Made by a program: the position numbers and the translations under genes. This document shows, piece by piece, positions 51,592-63,477 of a stretch of 64,000 bases of DNA (position 1 is its first letter; each line of letters starts with the position of its first letter). A model generated the notes under the pieces. The model saw only the letters and a program-made list of their open reading frames with translations, did not search any database and was not told where the DNA came from. Origin of the DNA: Phymatolithon calcareum (taxonomy: Eukaryota > Rhodophyta > Florideophyceae > Hapalidiales); NCBI GenBank assembly GCA_977006965.1, contig OZ345376.1, positions 496,001 through 560,000 on the forward strand. The letters run 5' to 3'.

Positions 51592-52746
51592 ATGGTCAAC
51601 ACTCGTAGTAATGCTGAGAAGGAGGAGGAGGTGGACCGCATCGAGCCGGTCCACAACCAGGACTTGGGGCATGACGAAGATTTTGTCGAGGAGAATCTTT
51701 GTCCTCAGTCGTCGGCGGCTGAAAATGCTGAGGCTGCGCCGGAGCTGTCCATTGCCCAGATGCACAAGATGGTCGCCAAGATTTACGAGTCCCTATCGGT
51801 AAAGGCGGCGGAGACAAAGACCAGTGTATGCAGCTGCAGCGGACATGGAGATGTGTCTTGTGCGAGGAATGCTGTTCGAGACTCTGCTTCGCGTATTGAT
51901 CGCACACTTGGCGCAGGACGCGGACCAGATTTCCAGTACGACCGTGAGCTGGACATCTATCCCTCTCACCTTGCGTTTAAGGTGTACAACCAGGGACTGG
52001 AGAAGGTTCGTTGTAAGAGAGTTGGTGATGCGACTTTCTTCGCCGCGAAGAGAGCATGGGACCGCTTAGCCCGGGACTTCCCGGTGACCGAGGAAACTAA
52101 AAGGCGACTGCTACCGCATGCCTTTGATGCGGATGCCCGTATCGTGTACGAGGAGGTTGCGAACAATAACCTGGAGAGCTCGGTGGATGAGCTATGGAAG
52201 CTACTGGAGCGGCGTCTCTGCAACGATGTCCACCAAGCCGCGTTGCAAGACCGCTTCTTTGATATGAAGTGGAACGAACGACGAGAGCCATTCACTACGT
52301 TTGCGCAGAGGCTACGTTCGGCAGCTCTGGCACTTCCGGGTGGCGTCAAGGAGGACGTTCTACTCAACCGGCTGAAGGCTGGTGTCCCGCTGCGAATGAA
52401 GGACCAAGCGCATCTTATCTCTGGGAGTTTCGATGTTGTTGTGTCAAAGCTTAGCAGGCTATCCACTGCATTGCAGACACGCGAACAAGTCCGCGAAGTA
52501 AAGGAGGTTACCACGGGCGGTAGCTCGAACATGAACGGTTCGTCTTCGTCGAGTACCGGTCAGTTCGCACATGTGACTTGCTACTACTGCAACGAAAAGG
52601 GACACATTGCGCGCTTCTGCGAGAAGAAGAAGTCCGATCACGCGAAAATCGGAACGCTGTCGGAAAAAGAGCGAGGGAGTCGCCAAGCGCCCAAGGGGAC
52701 GGCTCCCGTAAAGCTAGCAGGGACGAAAACGGAGGGACAAAACTAA
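51592..52746 (+). CDS. Gag-like capsid/nucleocapsid polyprotein
   Basis: A 384-codon frame from the ATG at 51592 (a GTG codon precedes it). An acidic N-terminal region is followed by a helical capsid-like part with the usual gag retrotransposon pattern (W at about residue 204 in DELWKLLERRL, then FFDMKWNERREPFTTFAQRL), a Ser/Gly linker, and one zinc knuckle CYYCNEKGHIARFC (C331-C334-H339-C344 counted from the GTG). The C-terminus is basic. Gag packages the element RNA into particles. It overlaps pol, which lies in the -1 frame. Confidence 0.92.
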   Translation: MVNTRSNAEKEEEVDRIEPVHNQDLGHDEDFVEENLCPQSSAAENAEAAPELSIAQMHKMVAKIYESLSVKAAETKTSVCSCSGHGDVSCARNAVRDSASRIDRTLGAGRGPDFQYDRELDIYPSHLAFKVYNQGLEKVRCKRVGDATFFAAKRAWDRLARDFPVTEETKRRLLPHAFDADARIVYEEVANNNLESSVDELWKLLERRLCNDVHQAALQDRFFDMKWNERREPFTTFAQRLRSAALALPGGVKEDVLLNRLKAGVPLRMKDQAHLISGSFDVVVSKLSRLSTALQTREQVREVKEVTTGGSSNMNGSSSSSTGQFAHVTCYYCNEKGHIARFCEKKKSDHAKIGTLSEKERGSRQAPKGTAPVKLAGTKTEGQN

Positions 52747-55700
52747 AGAAGACATCTGCCTACATCAATGAACGAATTTGTTCGTGCGAGGAGCCGGTCG
52801 TCGGCGAAGGTTCACTTGAATTGGACGTTTCAGTCCAGATCGTCGCGTTTGGACAGGAGTTTTGGGTTCCTATTGATACTGCCGCGCGGTCCGTGTGGGT
52901 TGACAAAGCATGGTTCTTAAGCCATGGCGGGGTCCTGGAAGAGGACTCGGGTCCGGCGTCGGCGGCAGATGGCAGCGGACTGGACGTTGCTGGACAAGGA
53001 GAGATAACATTCATGTTGTGGGGTGACGTGTTCAAGGAAAAGGTTCGCGTGATGTCGACGCTACCCGACACCATCCTAATCGGCAAGCGCTTCTGGCGTA
53101 AGCATTCACTGGTGATGAACTTGGGCACTAATATCGGGTCCATTGTATCTGGCGGACGGCGCATCTCTGGTCCAGTGGCACCGGTGGGGACGGCGGATAT
53201 GGACGAAGAGGTCCGCAAGGTCATTGAGGACGATGAGGTGGACGATGTACTCAGGAAACATACCGACTACTCTACCTTTTCGAAGTACCCTATCATGCAA
53301 AAGCGGCTCAAAGATTTGCTTTGGGAAAAGCGCGCGATCTTTAAGGGAATGGGATGCATAACCGGGATTAAGCACCGAATCCAGCTGAAGGAAGACGCGA
53401 AACCGGTATGCTGTCCGATACGAAGGCGGGCACCGAAGGAGGAAGAGGTTGAAAAGGCAGCCATGGAGAAACTCTTGCGTATGGGAATCCTGGAACCTGC
53501 TGTGTCGCCGTGGGCTGCTAACAACGTCTTCGTGTCAAAGAAGGACGGCAGTGTGCGGGTCACCTCTGACTTCCGTGCTCTGAACAATGCCACGGTGACC
53601 GACTCTTACCCAATGGAAGATGTGAGGGAAACGTTGGACTGGTTGGCCACCAAGAAGGTATTCTCGACATTCGACCTGAAGGATGGCTTCTATCAAGTGG
53701 AGCTGGACGAGGAATCTAAACCATGCACCGCCATCCGTACCGTCCTCGGGCTACTGCAGTACACAAGGCTTCCGCAAGGCCTTAAGAACTCTCCCGGGAC
53801 ATTCCAGAGGATTGTCAACACCATACTCGGGGACAGGAAGGGAAGAGACGTAATGGCGTTCATGGATGACACGAATGTCGGGACAGAAACAGAAGAAGAA
53901 CACTTGGACGCTTTGGAGACAATACTGGACACTTTGATAGACGCTAACGTGCGTCTAAAACTCTCCAAGTGCCATTTTGGCGTGCGAAGTGCCGAAATTC
54001 TAGGCCATTTGGTGAACGAAGATGGGCTGCAGCCGTCTGCTGCGCATGTGAAGGCGATACGTGCGTTGGTCGAGCCGGCATCCGGGGACGAGCTCATGCG
54101 ATTCCTCGGGCTTGTGAACTTTTTCTCCGATTTCGTCGACCATTTTGCGGACACAGCCCGACCATTGTATGCGGTGCTGAAGGGTACTGGGTTCTCTAAG
54201 AAGCGCCGACATGGGCAGAAACTCGTAATACCAGACTGGAGTGAGCGCTGGGGAGAGGAGCAGCGCCAAAGCTGGCGAGATTTGAAGGCGGCTTTAAGTG
54301 ATCCCGAAATTCTCGCTGCACCTCGGCGAGGTGCTGAAAAGAAGGTCATGACTGACGCCAGTTCGTACGGACTGGGTGGAGTTCTTTTGCAGAAAGACGC
54401 AAACGGATGTTGGCAACCGATTGCGTACACAAGCAAGACCCTGAAGAAATCGGAGCTTGCATACACGGTAACGGAGAAGGAGTGCTACGCGGTTGTCCAT
54501 GCCCTACGGAAATGGAGGCGGTACTTGTACGGAGAAACGTTTGTTGTCATCTCTGACCATCAGGCCCTGAAGTGGTTACTGAGCCTCAAGGAACCACGCG
54601 AAAGATCGGCACGTTGGGTTTTGGAAGTCCAAGAGTTCGATTTCGAAGTGTCCTACGAGAAGGGAAGTGAGCTTGTGGTACCGGATGCGCTCAGCCGCGA
54701 TGCTGTCCGAAAGCCCCTATGCCAGCGCTGCTATAGCGACCTTGACGAGAAGGCTGCCGAGGAAGGAGTGGACGATGTTAAGGAACGGATAAGAGCAATT
54801 ACCGAGGCGACTATAACCGGAGCGGGGATATCAATCGACAAAATGCGGGCCTCACAGTCTGAGGAGTTTGCGGACGTTTCGCAACTGGCTGCAAGCGATG
54901 CCCGTATGATGGTCGACGAGGATGGCGTGCTACGAATTGCTGCAGGCGGAGACCTGGCTGTCGTGGTGCCGGTCCGGATGCGGACCCAGGTGATGCACCA
55001 TGTACATGGAACGGCCCTAACTGGCCACTACCGTTCGAGAAGGACGTTTGCGCGGATGAGGGGAAGATTTTGGTGGAAGGGATGGATGAAGGATGTCGTT
55101 CAGTTCATCTCACAATGCCTGCCGTGTACGGTCAGCGAGGATCGGAAGCCGGGACTTCAAGCTCCGTTGGAAGTCATCCATCCCAAGGGCCGGTTTGAAC
55201 AAGTTGCGTTTGACGTGCAAACAGTTACTCCGAGAACTTCGGCGGGAAATATAAAGATTCTAGCGATTGTCGATGTCTTTACCCGGTTTGTCCGCGCAGT
55301 CCCGATCCCGAACGAGAAGTCAGAGACTATTGCGCGTGTCATTGTTGGCGAATGGATTTCGGTGTTCGGACCTATGGTGCGTCTCCTGTCAGACCGTGGA
55401 CCCAATCTGGTGGGAAGCGTTGTGAATGAGATGGCTGATTTGCTCGGTATCGGTCGACTGTTGACCTATCCTCTCCATCCCCAAGCGAACGGGACAGTCG
55501 AACGCTGGAATAGAACCGTGGCCCGTGACTTGGCGAGCTTTGTGTCAACTGGAGACAGCGACTGGGATGAACATGTGGCACTATCGTGCTTTCGATACAA
55601 CACTAGCGTGGGCGAAGCGACTGGAATCACGCCGTACAAGGCGATGTTCGGCAAGGAAGCATTCGAATCATGGGGAGACCTGGACGCTGGGCGCGATGAA

Positions 55701-56441
55701 GGAGAACCGGAAAGTTTGGCGAAGGGCATTGCGAGACTGCACAAACTGTTGGTCGGAAACGCGAAAAAGGCACGTGCCCGTGCTGCAAGCCACTATGATA
55801 AGGCCATCAAGGAGACAAAGTACAGCCCAGGCGAGCGCGTTCTTCTATGGTCGTCCGAGATTGCTACTCATGAGGGAAAGAAGATCGTTAAGCCTTGGAT
55901 AGGGCCTTATGTCGTGCTCGGGCAACTCGGCAGGGTTGGCTACGAATTGAAGTCAGAAGTTGGGAACAAGATTGCGCGCGTGCATGTTAACCGTCTACGC
56001 AGAATTGGTGACCAAGTCGTGGAAAGTGGCGACCCAGCGGACGGCGCGTTTCCGGACAACCTTCGCACTCTCGGGAAGATTAAGGGTACGAAGCAAGAAG
56101 TCTGCCGTGAAACAGGACAGATGCATCGTTGGTTCCAAGTTCAAGTGGGGGGCCGGCGGTCCAAGCGTTGGACAAAGGAGTGCGATCTTCCTGAGGTTGT
56201 GGTCAAACTCTACGACAGACGCACAGCTGCGGTGGCAACGGCACCCAGAGCTTCGAGGTCGAGTGCTGCCGCAACTGCCGAATCGGACGTTTTCGGATCG
56301 GGTAGCGAATCGGAAGTCAGCGGCGAGGAAGTGAACCAGGTCAAGGAGATTTCTGAAGATGTCGCCGAAGACTTCGACGACTTTGCCGACTTCATCGGTG
56401 ACGCCAACGGGTTGGCCGGATGGTGCGAAGGCGAGCACTAA
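52522..56441 (+). CDS. Pol polyprotein (PR-RT-RH-IN)
   Basis: The -1 frame relative to gag opens just after a TAG near 52522 and runs to 56441; it has no clear ATG near its start, so it is probably made by frameshifting. Domains in order: aspartic protease with IDTAA (Asp codon at 52875) and ILIGKRFW as flap partner; reverse transcriptase with SDFRALN and the catalytic FMDD (53859-53870); RNase H with MTDASSYGLGGVL (Asp codon 54354) and TEKECYAVVHAL; integrase with an HHCC finger (HHVHGTALTGHY, then CLPC at 55116-55127) and the D,D35E triad at codons 55212, 55392 and 55500; then the GPY module (WIGPYVVLG). The tail is acidic, without an obvious chromodomain. All catalytic residues are present; the protease uses DTAA where D-T/S-G is usual. 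Confidence 0.95.
52596..52602 (+). promoter_or_regulatory. Candidate -1 frameshift heptamer
   Basis: A_AAG_GGA in the gag frame, within the zinc-knuckle codons and inside the gag/pol overlap. It fits the X_XXY_YYZ pattern but is not one of the strongest eukaryotic types. No other heptamer of this form was seen in the overlap. Weak evidence. Confidence 0.25.
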
Positions 56442-56479
56442 ACCCGTGCGAGGACTCATGTGAATTGCAAGTATTGTAT

Positions 56480-56630
56480 TGAAAGGGAAAAGGAAGTTGG
56501 GACTCTGGTCGCAAGGAAAAACGGAAAAAATGAATAAGGAAGTTGCGGCCGTGGCTGTAAGGGAAAACAAGAAAAAACGGAATAAGAAAGTTGCGGCTCA
56601 TGCCGTGAGGAAAAGACAAAAAAGCTGCTC
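56480..56630 (+). repeat. Purine-rich imperfect tandem repeat upstream of 3' LTR
   Basis: About three units of roughly 48 bp, each with ggaaaa..., gaataagraagttgcgg and a gctgtaag/gccgtgag end. It lies between the pol stop and the 3' LTR. The bases just before the LTR (caagggacgaa) form only a weak polypurine tract. Confidence 0.65.
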
Positions 56631-56758
56631 AAGGGTGATGCATTAATGTCGTATGGAAGAATGTTTTGTAAACTGATTTGTGTTCTGAACTCTGTCTGAG
56701 GAGCGCCTGAATTGCTTAAGACTGCACTAAGCTGTTGGTGTTCTCTACAAGGGACGAA

Positions 56759-57508
56759 TGTTGCACGAAAAGGAGGAATCGGTCTTTGGCGCAGAAGACG
56801 TGAGACAAATGTCATACGTGGCAATTTCGAGTGGTTGTCACAATGGGGAGTTTCCGATTTGGCTGCCTCAGACGGGACGGTCGCGAAGGTGGCAGCTCTG
56901 GGGGCATTCACCCCAAATTGCGGATTGAGGAGTCCATTGCACTCTGTGCGCGTCACTGCAATGGGCGTGGGCGGCCAACACCGTTCGTGGAACGGCTTTG
57001 CGCTGACGGGCGCACGACAAGGTTGCTGATAAAGGCTTTGGGCGTATGTACACGCTCTGCGGCGGGTGTCCGCCGATCTATGGGATGATGTTGGTGCTCG
57101 TTGAGGACGAGCCTTTTAACTAATGTATGCCGTTGGCGCGAGGCGCCAACGAGAGCGACTGCGGGCGCGAGGCGGCATGGTCGCGAATGGCGCGCTGACG
57201 GTCGTAGACCGAGGAATCGGTCTAAGGAGCGCGCGTGGTACTTGGTATGCTTGCGCGGGGTCTTGCAAGGCGGAGACGGCCGCTGAGTTACTTGGAGAAA
57301 CCCCTTAAATAGTCGCCCCAGGAGGCGACTTACAAGGAGAAGGGGCATCGAACTGGAGTTGTGCTACGGTGGAAATTGGATTGCATCGGGTTGCGGGTTT
57401 GTTCGATCGTTGTTAAGTTGAAGACGAAAGGTAAAGCGTTTTCGAGTTTGGTCCTGGATTGGACCTGTTGTTTTGGTTGCTAAAGCGCTCGCGTTGGATT
57501 ACGCGACA
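56759..57508 (+). repeat. 3' LTR
   Basis: 750 bp, the same as the 5' LTR apart from the difference noted there. Confidence 0.97.
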
Positions 57509-59701
57509 CTACAGTACTGTAGCTTCATCTTCGGAGAGCTGCGGGAAATCCCGTTTTCGCGTCTTATATGTAAAATAGCAAAAATCGAGCTTACTGTGAG
57601 AAGCACGCTTATTGTGAAATTTTACTGTGTGATCATCACACTGTGACGCAACGATCATTAGGAGCGCACAAAAAGAGGGAATAGGGATGCTTTTGGGCGT
57701 TGCTCTGATGCACTCGCGTTGTAATCATATGCACCCCCAATTCAAAGATCACGAATCGTAGCGAAAACGCATAGCGATTCATGAAGGTGCATGGAGTTAC
57801 CGAATGTGCAAAACGGTGTAGCGTGAGGTCGATATTAGAATACCGTAAATTATTCTCAGGAAAAGGATCCCTTGAGATATTTATTCGGCAACTTGAAGAA
57901 AAAAATTTTATGAGGAAATTACTAAAATGACCACGAGGCACTTGTGCTATTATGATATTGATCATTTCTGTCAGCTCTCGAGCCGATTGGCTCGCGGTCC
58001 AGTTTCTAGGTCCATTCACACCTTGTGTGATTTTTCAGCTATATTTGGTACCGTAACGACACATTGCCCGGAAATTTGCGTTACTTTTTGGTTGTCCCAA
58101 CTTAAACATATGTTCCTCTGAGGTCTCTTTTCGTGAAGATTGCCAACTTTCCTGAAATTTTTCAATGATGGCAAATCCAACTCAAATTTCTGTCGGTGCT
58201 GTCTTCGCGTTTAAGCCTATTCTTGAGTCAGTTTTGTCCACCCATCCTGCACTAAATTCATCTAGCTTCGCCGTTTTTCGCAGCACTAAAAATCCGTTTC
58301 AAAGCTATTTTAAAATGACCTTGGCTCGGTGGACACGCTGGGTCATTTACGTGCGGCATATGTAAGTCACAAACTAGTGCAAAATAAGCGGTCATGGAAG
58401 GAAGTTGTCCAACCCCAACGGTCCGCTTAGATTTCATTTCGCGAACAAATAAAGTTACTTTTCGACACTACAAAAATAAGCTACCCCATTTGCCGAATGC
58501 TGGCAGTAATAATCAATATCATAACACCACTTGTGCTTCGTGGTCATTTTAGTAATTTCCTCATAATTTTATTCGGGAGTCGCTATCGTGTATGAATATA
58601 TTTTTGACGGTGTCTGGATTTGACTCGCAACTGGACTTGGTCGCAATTGAGAAGCTTCAACATCGAGAGTGCTCTTCGCCCAGCTTATATACCCATTGCA
58701 CAAGCTGTGTGTCGTAGATTAAATCCTGCGTTCAGTCAGAGGTGATACTCAATCCATGCTATTTCAATTACTTGCAATAAGCAATCCATATTGGGAATTA
58801 CGATGAGGCGATTGATTCCAATACGTATTCAACGAAATGCAATTTTTCCCTTATTGTTCGATGCTTTGATTTAATGCACAGTGCTGCATAATGTGACGTC
58901 ATGGCTCTCACAATTCTAATCACGTAGCCCCCGGAAAGGTTTTGTTGACCCACTGCCCGGTTAATAAGATTATATCTGCAATACGAAAGTAAGTTGTTGT
59001 AGGGTGCTCTCTTTGTGCTGTACTCCCGCTATTTTGTCTTTGAATAATCCGCCACGAGTGGATTGATGAAGGTACAGTATTGCATTGTGTATTGAATTCA
59101 GCACTTCGATTACAAGCCGTATTGCAAGCTCACACGAAGCACATCAGTTATTAGGGATTGCAAAAAGATCTGCAATCACTAGCAACCATATTGTTCCGAC
59201 ATATGCGTATAGTATCAGTCTACTGTTGGCGATCATGCGCCAGGCTGACATTACTCTTTAGCGTTCATGACGGAGTAAACGGTGACTGGGGGTGGAGACA
59301 AACAGACAAATTCGAACGTTAACTGGTACTGGCGCCAATCTACAGCAAAACGAACCGTATTAAGCTCGCTGTCGAACGCACCCATCTGATGTGTATGGCG
59401 CAGATCGCGAGATAACATGCAATATTATGCTACATTGCAAAAAATCGACGACACGCCTTTCTCGAGGACCGAAACATAGCAGTCAGCGTGATGTACACTG
59501 TCTTCAATGCACGACAGTCTAAGCCAAATCAGTCTTGAGCTCCCCCGGTAGATCTACAGGTAGATGGACTCATATATATAAGCTAGAATATAGGTCCACC
59601 CCAATAAACAGGCCAGTTGGAATCAAGTCAATACAGTAAATCCCACTTCAACATCGTCTGCCCTCGTTAACCACGCATTTGGGCGATATTTAAGGAAGAG
59701 C
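57509..59701. repeat. Loop of repeat B, right part
   Basis: Reverse complement of about 27.6-29.88 kb. Contains the second copy of the MULE-type MITE. No gene recognised. Confidence 0.88.
57912..58562. mobile_element. MULE-type MITE, copy B
   Basis: Same insertion as 28774-29484 in the reversed repeat, so it was present before the repeat was duplicated. Ends gaggaaattactaaaatgac and its complement; flanks aaaattttat and ataattttat. Unlike copy A, each terminal repeat has the ttactaaaatgacc unit only once, making the element about 60 bp shorter. Confidence 0.8.
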
Positions 59702-60657
59702 GCTAGCTCAGTTTTCCACCTATGGTGCTATTTGTCGGGGGCTGATTCACCTGCCCAAAGAACATTTCCACAGCTATTTCCTTTGTTTATTTTGACATGA
59801 CGCGAGTCCTGCCACACTAATCCGGGGGTTCCATAGTAGGGCCGTCACCGTCATTACGTGTTATTGTGGAAGAGGAAATAGCCACAGCGTTCCTTTCAAT
59901 TGTGCTTGATTTTTGAATACGGCGACCGTGGGGAACAATCAACGATATTTGGGGATCACGCTGATGCGACAGAATAAGGTTAATCGCCGTAGCTAGACAC
60001 ATATGGAATGAGATCCGCAGTTCTAAAGAAGCGAAGCAAGGTATTGGACTGGCACATAGTACAGCAAGACCTTTCGATAAGCCCGAAAACGGACAGAGAG
60101 TGCGATGATCCTCGCAAACGAAAAGAAAGGGCACTGCATCGCAGGCATAGTCATCTGCCATGAACTTGGTGAACAGAATATTCGGACAGCTCAGATTTCA
60201 AGGCGGATGTTTCGAGCGGATTTGACGACTAATTGGACAGGGCGCACGCAGAGGCGACGTCAAGAGCGGTCGATTACCAGTTGACCAGAAGGACGAGGTC
60301 CAGAACATTGACGACGACGAAAAGAACTCCGAGAATTTCAAACATTATTGCTGCAGTGCACGAATTTGAGGTTGATGTGAGCTGGAAGAGTCGAAGTTCT
60401 GCGGATTGTCCAGGAGTTCTCTTCAGAGTGTGTCAGGCAGGGGTCGTTTGTGCAGGTTAGAGAGCTTGATGGTTACGATGGTGGAATGGCTACATCACGG
60501 TACTGGTCGGGGACTTTTGTAGTGCAGAGGCTACGGTGCTGACCGCGAAGAGAGAGCGGACGTCAGGACAATCTGTCAAGGAATGCTGGACCCATTTGTT
60601 ACCGAAAAATATTTGAAAAATACCACACAGCAGGGCGACGCTTGCTGTCCGAAATGC

Positions 60658-60703
60658 ATTTCGTCGTTGAAATTCCCGACATGGGGAATTTCAACGACGA
60701 AAT
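60658..60703. repeat. 46-bp palindrome in right arm B
   Basis: Same palindrome as 48966-49011, with a slightly different centre (gacatg). Confidence 0.85.
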
Positions 60704-62424
60704 ATAACGCTGTTCGATTGATGATTGGACAGTAGTAATCAGAACAGATTATGATAGACTTCGATGTTTGGATTATCCCGGTCAGCAGAGATTCATCGCC
60801 AGGGTCAAGTTGCCTCATATTTTTTCATCTATCCTGACGTCTCGGCATATCGAGATTTTCTTCAGTAGATCCTCGTCGGCCAGGAATAGTCTGAAGTCAG
60901 GAGAAAGGAAAATATGTCCAGGCCCTCCATAACAAACTGGGGCACGACGTGAGAGGCCGATGATATATCGCCGCGTCGAATTGCAGGTGAGTCTGCGAAA
61001 GCAGCGCACGGAACAAGTGTAAAACGAGAGTTACTCGATTGGAATTTGCCGTTGTAGCAAATGTGCGCGCAACACGAAAAGTGCATATATGATCATGCGC
61101 ATAGTCTACACAGGCCATTACATCCATCTGATCAAGCACAGTAACATACCCAAAACCAAAAAGTTCATAACGCCAAATTGAAACTCAGCTCATCAACGGT
61201 GTAAATGAGTCTTTAGAGGGACAGGTTCATTTCGCAAGACGATAACATTGCGTAATATAACTGTGCGAAAACCGCAGAAAGAGGAAGAACCAGCACTCCA
61301 AGAACATGACAGGAGCTTGCAAGACCATCCACGCGAGGCAACATTAAGTGGAGCACATAGTGTACAATTTGCATTCTTGGAACTTGATTCTGAGAAAACC
61401 TTTCCCACCACAAAGAAGTCGTCATAAAAAAAGTTCTCGAATCCTCACGTCCTTCACGTCTTCAAACATGACCGTGCAAGCCCGTACACTGCGCAAGAAA
61501 TCTACCAATACCAGATCTCGTAGCCATGAACATGAAAAATGAAGAGCACGGCTCCCGCGCTTGCACACACACACCTCGACCACAAGCCGTCTGCGCGCAA
61601 TGGAGCAGGAAGTGCAGATGCTACGATTGAGTTTGCTGCTCATGTCCACGGCGCTGCTGTACAAGCTCAATATTATGCTAACCATCATAGAGATCATGCT
61701 CTGAAAGCAATCGGATGTAGTGATGCAACTTCTGGTACCTACTCACGCACATTATCCGTTACGTACAGGAGACCGTTTGTAAGTCCACCGCAAGTGCTTC
61801 GAAGTCAGCCAACGTGTTCATGACAGCCCTGACCACTTTGGTCTATTCGAACATTGTTTTTCAGAGTCAAAGAACGTTCATGAGCACGGTCATGCAGAAG
61901 AGACATGCATGAAGAATGCAAGAGCAAAACACTTTCGCTTCCTCGTCAACGAGTCAAAGCGACAAGGGCAAGAATGGCTGTACAAACAATGGTCGTAACG
62001 GCGGCACAAAAGGTGCTGTCCGTGCTTGTTTACTCTTGTTTCGATGCTGTTTATTTTCAAGAAGTAAATGTCGGATGCGCAACTTTGCGATGAACGCAAT
62101 TGATCCTTAGCGATGTATCGACGGCGCAAGATTTGATCCTTCGTAGCGGAAAAGGAAATGCCGAAAGTGTAGAACAACCTTTCTCCTTAATGCGTACGCC
62201 AGAGCAAGCAGTTTAAATGGAACCAGATGAAAAATTGTCAATAACAAACGTTCGAAATCGGCTGCGGAAGCAACTGTTCGCTACCCTCGAGGGCAATGAC
62301 AGCTGAGCGCTGTCAGTTTTAAATTTGCAGTTTATTCCTCTTAACCAATTACAATTATGAAATGGAGTCAGGCAAGTTCTGGACGATAATGATTGGCTCT
62401 GACTTCGACCACTTCGTTAAAAAA

Positions 62425-63477
62425 CGAGGAAATTCACTACATGGCCACCAAAAATTGGCAAAATTCACTACATGGCCATACACTAGCCATATCTACTACT
62501 CACCCCTAGCCAAGCGTACTATCAAAACTCACTCTAGCCAAAACTAATACTCATCCGTTTGTCAAAGCAATCTATGGGACACTAAAATTTATTGCGTGCG
62601 CTACTCTCTACGCTTTAGATCCTCGTCGCAAGCAGCATCTCCGTCATCGCAGGCGGTACGGTCGACAATCATGGACTGAGCCGCTTTGTCGATGTGTTTT
62701 CGTTTCGCCTCGACGACGTTGTCGATGTTGGGTCTCTCACATGTCTGCGAAAAGTGACCAGTGTTTCTCCACGAGGAGCAGTGACGGGCCCTAATTTCGG
62801 ACGGAAAGTAGGGCCTCTTGCGCTTGCGGTCCGGCTTACCCACAAGGTCAAACGGCACTAAATCATCCTGTACGAGCTGGTTGCCAGTGACTGCATCACA
62901 CGTGATGCTGCCCGCATGCTGCTTTGCCCACGTTCTCAACGTCCATACGTCCCCGAACCAGTGATCGTTCCACGGGTCGAACGACATCCGATGCTGTACC
63001 AAGCGCCTAGAAGCGTACAAAAGTGCAGCGACGACGTGGCTACATGGCCGTTGGTGCTCTTCAAAGTGGCGACAGGAAAATGTAGCTTGGTAATCGCTGC
63101 TAACTGTCACATTGAATGGTGTCTCTTCACTACGAACAACACAGCTGAGCATGCTTACGTTAACGCGGAAGGTGCAACTGACTACAGATGAGTGTCAGGC
63201 GCTTTTTGTTGCGCTTCGCCACGAGGTGGGCCTTGCCCATCAACGTGCTGTGGGAGATCACGATGTTGACAACGTCGTCAAAGCTTGATCCAGCATAGTC
63301 GCCCACCTGTAGATCGAGCTTCTTCTTTTCTATGATTTCGGAGTGGTTAGTGCGGGAGTGTTGTGTTTTGAACGCTGCAGATGAACACGAAAACGTGCTT
63401 ACAGTCGTAGATTTGGAGAGAGATGGCCATGTAGTGAATTTTGCCAATTTTTGGTGGCCATGTAGTGAATTTCCTCG
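62425..63477. mobile_element. Mutator-like element with 55-bp terminal inverted repeats
   Basis: Bases 62425-62479 and 63423-63477 are perfect 55-bp inverted repeats starting cgaggaaattcactacatgg; each contains the unit aaattcactacatggcca twice. It is flanked by direct repeats ttaaaaaa (62417-62424 and 63478-63485; gttaaaaaa gives nine). The homologous site in the left arm (47221-47230 region, gaggttttttaacaaagtgg on the plus strand) is unoccupied. The interior carries a transposase fragment on the minus strand. The size (1053 bp) shows an internally deleted, non-autonomous copy. Confidence 0.93.
62601..63152 (-). pseudogene. MULE transposase C-terminal fragment with SWIM finger
   Basis: A 183-codon frame on the minus strand. 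It contains TFSCRHFEEHQRPCSHVV (plus coordinates 63037-63082), matching the SWIM zinc finger of Mutator transposases, in which the first Cys of the C-x-C pair is replaced here. About 100 residues on comes CSSWRNTGHFSQTC (62740-62785), a CCHC-type knuckle whose second Cys is Trp. SWIM plus knuckle is the usual end of MURA-like proteins; the DDE catalytic core is missing. A second frame upstream (63160-63447) is in another register and may be the 5' remnant. Not functional as a transposase, but the identical terminal repeats suggest that it moved recently with help from an autonomous relative. Confidence 0.8.

Larger units (their letters stand above)
50668..57508 (+). mobile_element. Intact-looking Ty3/gypsy LTR retrotransposon
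   Basis: 6841 bp with two 750-bp LTRs (TG...CA ends), a gag frame with a CCHC knuckle and an overlapping pol frame with domains in the order protease, reverse transcriptase, RNase H, integrase, which is the Ty3/gypsy order. It interrupts the loop of repeat B; copy A at 29.88 kb shows the unfilled site. Flanks are gtacagtac (50659-50667) and ctacagtac (57509-57517), eight of nine identical. LTR identity and open frames indicate a recent insertion. Confidence 0.97.
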
